From assembly GCF_900105945.1 (NCBI RefSeq), contig NZ_FNSO01000002.1:248001-312000 (forward strand): DNA of 64,000 nt, in the 5' to 3' direction. Position numbers and translations under genes: made by a program. This DNA comes from Amycolatopsis tolypomycina (GTDB taxonomy: Bacteria; Actinomycetota; Actinomycetes; Mycobacteriales; Pseudonocardiaceae). The first letter of the stretch is position 1, and the number at the start of each line of letters is the position of its first letter. The notes beneath the pieces were generated by a model. The model had not been told where the DNA came from and did not search any database. It saw nothing but the letters and a program-made list of their open reading frames with translations. This document shows, piece by piece, positions 27,314 through 33,386 of the stretch.

Positions 27314-27580
27314 TCAGCCGGTGAACAGGCCGGCGATCCACTGGCCCACGTTCACGCCCGCGCCGCTGACCGCGAGACCGATGATGGCGAGCGCGATGAC
27401 CACGCCGGCGAGCCGGCGCATGACACCGGCGTTGTCGCCCTTGCCGCCGCCCAGCCACAGGAGCAGGAGCGCAACGGCCAGCAGCACCAGGGGGATGACG
27501 TTGTCGAGCAGCCACTGGCGCACGTTTCCCGTGCCCAGTTCGCCGGCGGCCAGCGTGTCGAGGGTGGTCAAGGTCATCAT
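27314..27580 (-). CDS. Small two-helix membrane protein, VirB2/TrbC-like
   Basis: An 88-residue protein with two hydrophobic helices (about 28-44 and 57-76) separated by a short glycine/lysine loop (LGGGKGDNAGVMRRL) and an N-terminal acidic segment. This is the layout of VirB2/TrbC pilin-type subunits and of small channel proteins. It is the first gene of the secretion-like operon and is 12 bases ahead of the PrgI-like gene. ATG 27580 or the ATG at 27577 could start it. There is no classical signal peptide cleavage site, so whether it is polymerised is unknown. Confidence 0.55.
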   Translation of the reverse strand: MMTLTTLDTLAAGELGTGNVRQWLLDNVIPLVLLAVALLLLWLGGGKGDNAGVMRRLAGVVIALAIIGLAVSGAGVNVGQWIAGLFTG

Positions 27581-27643
27581 CGCGATACTCCCGGTGCGCG
27601 GTGGGGGCCGCGCGGTTCTGGCTCAGGCGGTGCTTCGAACAAC

Positions 27644-27673
27644 ATCATGGGGGCTACGAGGGGTAGTGGTCAA
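27644..27673 (-). promoter_or_regulatory. Promoter-like TTGACC-N18-CATGAT ahead of secretion-like operon
   Basis: On the minus strand a -35-like TTGACC is 18 bases from a poor -10-like CATGAT, about 64 bases before the first ATG of the operon. The -35 is good, the -10 weak, so this is a candidate only. Confidence 0.3.
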
Positions 27674-27917
27674 AGTGCACAGCGTGGAGGCCGGCTGGCT
27701 TGTCAACCGACGTGGTGCGCATGGCACGCGAAAACTCCACGCCCACCATCATCGCGGCAAGGGCCCTCGGGTTGAACCCCGGCCACCCATACTTCTCAGT
27801 GTGCTGACGAACTCACCCCATTGCCCGGGATTTGCTCACTGTGGGTACTTGCGCTCGGGCCGTTGTGCGGCCTGGAACAGTGTTGCATGACACGAACGGC
27901 CGTGTCGCCCGAGTCCG

Positions 27918-27985
27918 CTCTGTGACGGCCGTCGGCCGGTCGGCACACATGTCGATCTTGGCCGCGCTCGCTGTCCGTCACAGAG
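27918..27985. repeat. 11-bp perfect inverted repeat with 46-base loop
   Basis: CTCTGTGACGG (27918-27928) and CCGTCACAGAG (27975-27985) are exact reverse complements. The spacing is close to four and a half helical turns. It could pair as RNA or be two regulator half-sites (TGTGAC/GTCACA) in the gap ahead of the secretion-like operon. Confidence 0.5.
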
Positions 27986-28033
27986 GGCCCGATACTTCAC
28001 AACTTTTTCACTACATAGCGTGATCTTGGCGGC

Positions 28034-28888
28034 TCACGGCCGTCCGAGCGCGAAGACACCCTCCGGGAAGGCGCCGGCCCCGATGACCCGACGGCTGAGG
28101 CCGCGGCACAGCTCCTCGAGCCGGGCGGTCTTCTCGGCACCGAGGCGGTGCCACGGCCCGGTCGCGGACGTTTCGGTGGCCGCCTCGATCCGGTCCCGCA
28201 GCGCGACGCCGCCGGGGGTGAGCGCGCCCCCGGCGTCGAGGATCCCGCGGTCCGCGAGCTCGGCTTCGGCGGCCGCCCACTGCTCGTCGCTCCAGCCGCG
28301 GGTGAGCTTCGCGGCGGCGAGGTTGAACCCCCGCCCGGTGGCGCTGTAGGTGACGTGGGCTTCGAGGCCGCTCAAGCCGTGCAGGACGAGGGCGGCGATG
28401 TGGCCGTCGCCCCGGTACTCGCGGAGCAGGGTGATGGCGTGCCAGAGGACGAGGTGCGGCTCCCCCGGCCAGTCGAGCCCGGCGTGCGCGGCGTAGAGGG
28501 GACGCCCTTCGCCGGTGCACCCCTGGCTCGCTTCGCGCGCGAGTTCGGCGGCCTCGGCGACTTCGTCGCTCTTGACGTGGTCGCCGAGCAGGCGGGTCAG
28601 CGCCTTGTCGGTCCCGTCGAGCCGGGCTTCGAGCACCTGCTCGGGCGTGGCGAGGGTCCAGGCCCGCGGGATCACGCGGGCGACGACCTCGGGGTTGAAG
28701 TTGTAGAAGGTGGCCGCGACGACCTCGGGCCCGACGGCCCCCATGGCCGCCGACCGGCTCGCGAAGTACGGCATCCGGCCCGGCCGCAGCCCGGCGCCGG
28801 TGAGCGCGGCGTCGACTTCGGGCGCGAAGTACACGAAGGCGTGCAAGGAGTCGAAAGCCGACTTGAACCGCTGGTCGTCACCCGCCAT
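28034..28888 (-). CDS. SCO6745-family (SalK-like) protein
   Basis: A 284-residue cytoplasmic, mostly helical protein. It matches in length and pattern the actinobacterial SCO6745/SalK family: ASRSAAMGAVGPEVVAATFY, FNPEVVARVIPRAW, then LVLWHAITLLREYRGDGHIA, and a C-terminal winged-helix-like half (LADRGILDAGGALTPGGVAL, LRDRIEAATE). No catalytic motif is clear; members are sometimes found with regulatory or antibiotic loci but are uncharacterised. ATG at 28888. It is transcribed from the rnpB side towards the long gap. Confidence 0.7.
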   Translation of the reverse strand: MAGDDQRFKSAFDSLHAFVYFAPEVDAALTGAGLRPGRMPYFASRSAAMGAVGPEVVAATFYNFNPEVVARVIPRAWTLATPEQVLEARLDGTDKALTRLLGDHVKSDEVAEAAELAREASQGCTGEGRPLYAAHAGLDWPGEPHLVLWHAITLLREYRGDGHIAALVLHGLSGLEAHVTYSATGRGFNLAAAKLTRGWSDEQWAAAEAELADRGILDAGGALTPGGVALRDRIEAATETSATGPWHRLGAEKTARLEELCRGLSRRVIGAGAFPEGVFALGRP

Positions 28889-28939
28889 GCCCGCACCCTA
28901 CTACCGGGTAACCACACAGCGGAACCACTCGCCTCCGCG

Positions 28940-28985
28940 CTCGTGAGTGGTAAGGCGGGTCAGAACCTGCTTCACCACTCACGAG
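28940..28985. terminator. Palindromic element (CTCGTGAGTGG family) at 3' end of rnpB
   Basis: CTCGTGAGTGG and CCACTCACGAG form 11-bp perfect arms with a partly paired inner stem. It starts at the base after the RNase P RNA 3' end, so it can act as its terminator, and it is the same family as the perfect copy at 61275-61320. There is no U-tract. Confidence 0.65.
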
Positions 28986-29393
28986 GGCGGCGGACGAGCC
29001 GGCATGTAAGCCGGATCCTGTTCCCCGGTCGCCTTGCGGCTCGCGGGGCGGCGGCCATCCATCTCGGCCTGCCGTTGCCGGCAGGCTCCAGCGGCCTACC
29101 CGCAGGCTCGGACGGGCCGTCCTCGAACGCCTGCGCAGGAGCCCGTGGGCTCCCTCTTGGCCTTGCTCCGGGTGGGGTTTACCTAGCCGTCCCGGTCGCC
29201 CGGGACGCTGGTGGTCTCTTACACCACCGTTTCACCCTTACCCCGGTCCGGAGACCGGGGCGGTCTGTTTTCTGTGGCACTTTCCCGCGGGTCGCCCCGG
29301 GTTGCCGTTAGCAACCACCCTGCCCTGCGGAGTCCGGACTTTCCTCGAGCCGGTCACCCGGCTCGCGACCGCCCTGCCAGCTCGTCCGCCGGC
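28986..29393 (-). ncRNA. rnpB: RNase P RNA (type A)
   Basis: RNA subunit of RNase P, about 408 bases, which cleaves 5' leaders from tRNA precursors. The two ends pair as a perfect 12-bp P1 helix (29380-29391 with 28988-28999). On the minus strand the conserved core GAGGAAAGTCCGGAC occurs at about 29333-29347, ACAGAAAA at about 29270-29277, and GGTAAACCCCAC at about 29171-29182, in the expected order. Ends are approximate by a few bases. It lies 22 bases after the stop of the flavin reductase gene and before a palindromic terminator-like element. Open frames on either strand here are not genes. Confidence 0.95.
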
Positions 29394-29414
29394 TGGATCG
29401 TAGCCCAGCGCGGC

Positions 29415-30650
29415 TCAGTAACCGGCCACCGCCTCGGTGTGCCGGCGGGGCCGGACCCCGGGCGGCGACGCGGCGGGCGCGGGGTGCTGGCGGGCCAGTT
29501 CGGCCGTCCAGTGGAGCACCGCGGCGGGGCTGTCGAGGCCGATCAACCCGACGAGCCTGCCCTGGCGGACGAACCCGGTGATCGGCCGGGTGCCCGGGAC
29601 CGGCGACTCCAGCAGCACCGTGTCGGTGGCCAGTGACGGCCGGCCGGCGACCTGGATGCGGACGCCGTGCTGCTCGGACCAGTACCGCGGCACCGGCGTG
29701 TAGGCCGGTGACCCCTGCGGCCCGGCGAGGAGGTTCTCGGCGGCCGCGCGGCTCATCTCGACGGCGTTGAGCCAGTGCTCCTCCCGGGTCGGCGTGGGGT
29801 CGAAGCGGAGGTTGGGCCAGCGGGCGACGTCGCCGGCCGCGACGATCGTCGACGAGCCGACGACGTGGCAGGTGGGTCCGCAGACGACGCCGTCGTCGAG
29901 GGGCAGCTTGGCGCCGCGCAGCCAGGACACCGCCGGGACGCTGCCGACGGCGACGACGACGCAGGCGACGTCGAGGGCGCGGCCGTCGGCGAACTCGAGG
30001 CCGACGTGGGTGGGCGCGGGCCGCCAGCGGCGGATCGTGGTGCCGAGCTCGAGGCGGACGCCGCGGGCGGTGTGCAGCGCGGTGAGCCAGTCGCCGATGT
30101 CGGGGCCGAGGACGTCGGCCAGCAGCGATCTCGCGCGGCCGAACAGGACGACCTCGCGGTTCATCTCGCGCAGGCTGGAGGCGACCTCGCAGCCGATGAA
30201 GCCGTCGCCGATGACGGCGACCGGGCCGGGGTTCGAGGCGAGGGCGCGCTGCAGCGCGATCGTGTCGGCCAGTGTCCGGACGACGACCACGCGCGGGTGG
30301 CCGTGCGGCGCGCCCGGCATCCGGCGCGGTTCGACGCCGGTGGCGATGATCAGGCCGTCGTAGTGCAGTTCTTCGCCGCGGAGGTGGACGACCTGCCGGT
30401 TCGGCGAGAGCGCGGTCACCGGCGTGTCGAAGCGCCACTCGGCGTCGACCTCGAGCGGGTCGGCGAGCAGCGTGTCCGCGCGGCTGACCGCGCCGGTCAG
30501 CAGCTGCTTGGACAGCGCCGGGCGGTGGTAGGCGATGTCGGGCTCGGCGCCGAGGACGACGACTTCGCCGTCGAACCCGAGTTCGCGCAGCCGTTCGGCC
30601 GCGCGCAGGCCGGCGAGGCCGGCTCCGGCGATGACGATGCGTTCGCTCAT
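29415..30650 (-). CDS. FAD-dependent ferredoxin reductase-like protein
   Basis: A 411-residue flavoprotein of the ferredoxin-NAD(P)+ reductase (rubredoxin reductase-like) family. FAD-binding GAGLAG is at the N-terminus (VIAGAGLAGLRAAE), the NAD(P)H-binding GDGFIG in the middle (VAVIGDGFIGCEVASSL), and AAGDVARW binds FAD near the C-terminal third; a reductase C-terminal domain follows. ATG at 30650 overlaps the stop of the heme/ferredoxin fusion gene by four bases. It should move electrons from NAD(P)H to the adjacent ferredoxin domain. Confidence 0.88.
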   Translation of the reverse strand: MSERIVIAGAGLAGLRAAERLRELGFDGEVVVLGAEPDIAYHRPALSKQLLTGAVSRADTLLADPLEVDAEWRFDTPVTALSPNRQVVHLRGEELHYDGLIIATGVEPRRMPGAPHGHPRVVVVRTLADTIALQRALASNPGPVAVIGDGFIGCEVASSLREMNREVVLFGRARSLLADVLGPDIGDWLTALHTARGVRLELGTTIRRWRPAPTHVGLEFADGRALDVACVVVAVGSVPAVSWLRGAKLPLDDGVVCGPTCHVVGSSTIVAAGDVARWPNLRFDPTPTREEHWLNAVEMSRAAAENLLAGPQGSPAYTPVPRYWSEQHGVRIQVAGRPSLATDTVLLESPVPGTRPITGFVRQGRLVGLIGLDSPAAVLHWTAELARQHPAPAASPPGVRPRRHTEAVAGY

Positions 30651-31459
30651 CGGGTGGCTCCCAACAGGTGGATGGCTCTCATCGGGCAGGCGCGCGCGGC
30701 GGCCTGGACGTGCGGGACCAGCTGGGCTTCCGGGCGCTTCTCGTAGGCGAGCTGCCCGTCCTGGCCGAGCTGGAAGACCTGGGGCGCCTCGGACTGGCAG
30801 ACGCCGTAGGCGTGGCAGCGCTGGCTGTCGACGTCGACGCGCACGGTGGCCGGCTCGAGGCCGGGCTCCTCGGGCGGCGCGGTGACCAGCCCGGCGCGGG
30901 CGAGCACGTGGGCGGGCAGCACCCGCAGGACCGACAGCAGCACCGGCGGGGTGATCAGCGTGATGCCGGCCAGCCAGACGACGGCGAGGTGCCCGCTCGC
31001 GATGGCGCCGAGCCAGGCGTGCGCGGCGAGCAGGCCGATGGCGAGGTACCCGGCCTGGTGGAAGCGCAGCCAGCGGCCTTCCCGGGCGCCGCGGCGCAGG
31101 CCCGCGGTCACCGAGACGGCGATGACGAGCTCGAGGCCGGCGATGCCCAGCGCGTGCCGCGGGGTGCCGTTGTAGAAGGGCAGCAGCAGGTCGGCGACGC
31201 CGACCGGGTCGTCCTCGAGGAAGAGGAAGGTCAGCCCGTGCAGGGTGCCGAGCGCGAGGGTGAACGCGGCGAGCACGACGTGCCCGGCGCGGATCGCGTC
31301 CCGGCCGCTGAACCGGCGGACCCAGCCGGTGGCGGCCAGGACGCCCCAGCACAGCGTCAGGCACATGCAGAGGTAGGTGAGGCGGCCGGACAGCGTGGCG
31401 GCCTCGGCGATCCCGGTGTCGTGGGGCGACACCGGGATCAGCGCGGCGAACGGGGACAT
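30647..31459 (-). CDS. Heme-binding ferric reductase-like membrane domain fused to a ferredoxin
   Basis: A 270-residue fusion. Residues about 20-195 have five to six helices with two histidine pairs, H60/H74 and H134/H147 (spacing 13 and 12), the pattern for two hemes b in ferric reductase-like proteins. Residues 203-270 form a small ferredoxin with CHAYGVC and a later ACP cysteine, a three-cysteine set as in 3Fe-4S ferredoxins of P450 systems. The flavin reductase is coupled downstream. It would carry electrons from NAD(P)H through FAD and the cluster to membrane heme. Direction and final acceptor are unknown. Confidence 0.78.
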   Translation of the reverse strand: MSPFAALIPVSPHDTGIAEAATLSGRLTYLCMCLTLCWGVLAATGWVRRFSGRDAIRAGHVVLAAFTLALGTLHGLTFLFLEDDPVGVADLLLPFYNGTPRHALGIAGLELVIAVSVTAGLRRGAREGRWLRFHQAGYLAIGLLAAHAWLGAIASGHLAVVWLAGITLITPPVLLSVLRVLPAHVLARAGLVTAPPEEPGLEPATVRVDVDSQRCHAYGVCQSEAPQVFQLGQDGQLAYEKRPEAQLVPHVQAAARACPMRAIHLLGATR

Positions 31460-31467
31460 GGGGCGGC

Positions 31468-32139
31468 TTACCTCCGGGTGCGCGGCGAGGAGGGCCTGCC
31501 GGGGGTTCCGAGCAGGCGGAGCAGGCCGAACGTGGCGACGGCGGCGAGGGCCACGAAGACGGCGCCGGCGGCGATGGCCCCGCCGCCGAGGGTGTCGTCC
31601 TCGGTGGCGGAGACGAGCAGGGACGTGGTCTCGGCGAGCCCGGTGCTCTCGAGGAGCGTCAGGTGCCCGAGCGCGGTGTCGACGGCGGTCTGGGCGAACG
31701 CGCGGACGTCGTCGTCGCGGGTGCCAGCGCGGACGTCGGAGGCGAGCCCGAAGAGGGTGCCGTACTCGGCGCGGAGGCGGTTGACGTAGGCGCGGTCGAA
31801 GGTGTCGCCGGAGTCGCCGGCGATCTCGTCGCCCCAGGCGCGCTCCTGGTCCGTGGGCTCCCCCGGCAGGGTGACCGCGAGCCGGTCGGCGACCGCGCGC
31901 AGGGCGACGTCGAGCCGGGCCTGGTCGTCGGCGATGCGGACGGCGACGGCACGCACGCGCCGGTTGGTGGCCCGGTCGACGGCGAGCCTGCTCGCCGGCA
32001 CGGCCCACAGCGTGTGCTGCTTGAGCCGGGTCAGCAGCGCGCGGTCGCTCTGCTGCAGTTCCCCGGCCGATGCCGGGACGGCACAGCCCAGCAGCAGCGC
32101 GGCCGCGGCGGCCAGCAGCGCCACGAATCGGAGCGGCAT
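31468..32139 (-). CDS. DUF4142-family exported protein
   Basis: A 223-residue exported protein. A signal sequence ends near LLLGCAVPASA (the cysteine at 19 could be a lipobox). The body is a helical DUF4142-like domain (DRALLTRLKQHTLWAVPASR, RVRAVAVRIADDQARLD), and a C-terminal membrane helix (about 190-210) precedes a basic tail, so it is anchored. It precedes the heme/ferredoxin gene by 8 bases on the same strand, so it is probably the first gene of this electron-transfer operon. DUF4142 function is unknown. Confidence 0.7.
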   Translation of the reverse strand: MPLRFVALLAAAAALLLGCAVPASAGELQQSDRALLTRLKQHTLWAVPASRLAVDRATNRRVRAVAVRIADDQARLDVALRAVADRLAVTLPGEPTDQERAWGDEIAGDSGDTFDRAYVNRLRAEYGTLFGLASDVRAGTRDDDVRAFAQTAVDTALGHLTLLESTGLAETTSLLVSATEDDTLGGGAIAAGAVFVALAAVATFGLLRLLGTPGRPSSPRTRR

Positions 32140-32387
32140 CCCCGTTGTCCCTTCGCGAAGAAGTCCTCATCTCCTGGTACGGCGAGAACGTGTGATCCGG
32201 TTCTCACCGTCACCTTTTAGTGACCTGTGACGTGCATCACAAGACACATTGTGAACCGGGTCGCGGCGGCAGCCGTCGGGCCCGCGGCGAATTGGTCCGG
32301 GAAACTGATACATATGGCCTATTAAGTGTTTTTGCGCTACGCTCCGATGACCCCTCGGTCCGCCAGTCAGGTGAGGTTGCGAGCTTT

Positions 32388-32966
32388 ATGGAAGCACTGG
32401 GCAGAGAAAGTCGCGGCCACGTCGGCTACGCGTCGTCCGCCACGGCGGTCGACACCGGCCCCGCCGCGGGCGACGACCTCGTCCCCCTGCTCTACAAGGA
32501 CTTCCGCGCCACCCTGTTTGCGCAGGTACTGGCCCTGACCAACCATGACCGGCAGTGGACCGAAGACGTGGTGCAGGAGACCATGATCCGGGCCTGGCAG
32601 CACTCCGACACCCTCGAGCGCGAGCCCGGAATGCTGCGCGGATGGCTGCTCACGGTGGCCCGGCGGATCGTCATCGACGGCTGGAGGAATCGCCGCGTCC
32701 GCCCCCAGGAGGTCGCTCTGGAGATCCCGGAAAACGCCGAGTCCGCGGACCGGGCGGACAGCTCGTTAGCCGCGCTAACGATTACGAGAGCATTGCGCGA
32801 ACTGGACGCGAAATATCAGTCGGTCATCTATGAGACGTATCTCGCCGGAAACACGGTTCGGCAGGCGGCGGAAATTCTCGGAATTCCGGAGGGAACCGTC
32901 AAATCGCGGTTGTACACGGCGATGCGGCAATTGCGGAAAGCGCTCGGGGAAGTGACGGTCCGATGA
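32388..32966 (+). CDS. ECF sigma factor, SigL-like
   Basis: A 192-residue RNA polymerase sigma factor. Region 2 is visible as LYKDFRATLFAQVLALTNHD and EDVVQETMIRAWQH, followed by WLLTVARRIVIDGWRN; region 4 is EILGIPEGTVKSRLYTAMRQ with the recognition helix. The length and sequence are near mycobacterial SigL. ATG at 32388 is chosen because it starts the conserved region; GTG and ATG starts further up have no support. The next gene, encoding a zinc-type anti-sigma factor, overlaps it by four bases (ATGA). The AT-rich leader (32310-32335) is probably its own promoter. Confidence 0.85.
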   Translation: MEALGRESRGHVGYASSATAVDTGPAAGDDLVPLLYKDFRATLFAQVLALTNHDRQWTEDVVQETMIRAWQHSDTLEREPGMLRGWLLTVARRIVIDGWRNRRVRPQEVALEIPENAESADRADSSLAALTITRALRELDAKYQSVIYETYLAGNTVRQAAEILGIPEGTVKSRLYTAMRQLRKALGEVTVR

Positions 32967-33370
32967 AGGAGTGGAAGGGGGACGCCGCGGCCTACGGGCT
33001 CGGCGTCCACGACGATCCGGAAAGCTTCGAGGCCCACCTGCTCGGCTGCGCCCGCTGCCGGGCCCGGGTCGCCGGGTTCACCCCGGTGGCCGGCGCGCTG
33101 GCCGAGGCGGTGCGGCTCGGCTACCTGCCGCCGGGCGACGGTGCGGCCCGGCGCCGGAAGTCGGCGGGGGCGGCGGCCCTGCGGGGGCCGGTGACCGGCC
33201 CGCTCCTGCTGCTCGCGCTCGGCGTGGCCACGATGGCCCTCTGCGCACACCGGCCGACGGTGGGGAAGATCCGGTTCGCAACCGCTGCGTCCATCGTCTC
33301 CCCTGGTCAGGTCGTGGCCGGTACCGGCCGCGGACCTCGGTCTCTCCCGTGGTCGGCCGGTTTCCAGTAG
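32963..33370 (+). CDS. Zinc-finger anti-sigma factor, RslA-like
   Basis: A 135-residue membrane anti-sigma factor. The zinc-associated anti-sigma motif is H25-x3-C29-x2-C32 (HLLGCARC). One membrane helix is at about 79-96 (GPLLLLALGVATMALCA), then a short outside tail. It overlaps the SigL-like gene and should hold the sigma factor at the membrane until a signal, often redox or envelope stress, releases it. The outside part is only about 35 residues, shorter than in mycobacterial RslA. Confidence 0.82.
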   Translation: MKEWKGDAAAYGLGVHDDPESFEAHLLGCARCRARVAGFTPVAGALAEAVRLGYLPPGDGAARRRKSAGAAALRGPVTGPLLLLALGVATMALCAHRPTVGKIRFATAASIVSPGQVVAGTGRGPRSLPWSAGFQ

Positions 33371-33386
33371 TCTGCCCCAACCCAAC

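Larger units (their letters stand above)
27581..28033. other. 453-base non-coding gap upstream of the secretion-like operon
   Basis: No open frame here has convincing coding character. The gap holds a weak promoter-like pair for the minus-strand operon (27644-27673), two AT-richer stretches (around 27640-27690 and 27985-28025) and an 11-bp inverted repeat at 27918/27975. It separates the operon from the SCO6745-like gene, which ends at 28034 pointing into the gap. Long regulatory gap is consistent with a controlled operon. Confidence 0.5.

Noticed and set aside
17381..27580. Integrative conjugative element
   Set aside because: No integrase, relaxase, tRNA attachment site or flanking direct repeats were seen within the window; base composition does not differ visibly from neighbours.
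24179..27775. Very long plus-strand open frame of 1198 codons opposite the VirB4-like gene
   Set aside because: Its composition (Arg, Gly, Asp, His rich with no domains) is that of an antisense shadow in GC-rich DNA; the minus-strand gene has ATPase motifs and coupled neighbours.
27796..27981. 61-codon minus-strand frame in the gap before the secretion-like operon
   Set aside because: No ribosome site, poor codon pattern and it spans the inverted repeat.
28148..29311. Open frame of 387 codons across the SCO6745-like gene and rnpB
   Set aside because: It runs antisense to a protein gene and through RNase P RNA, whose conserved core is unmistakable.
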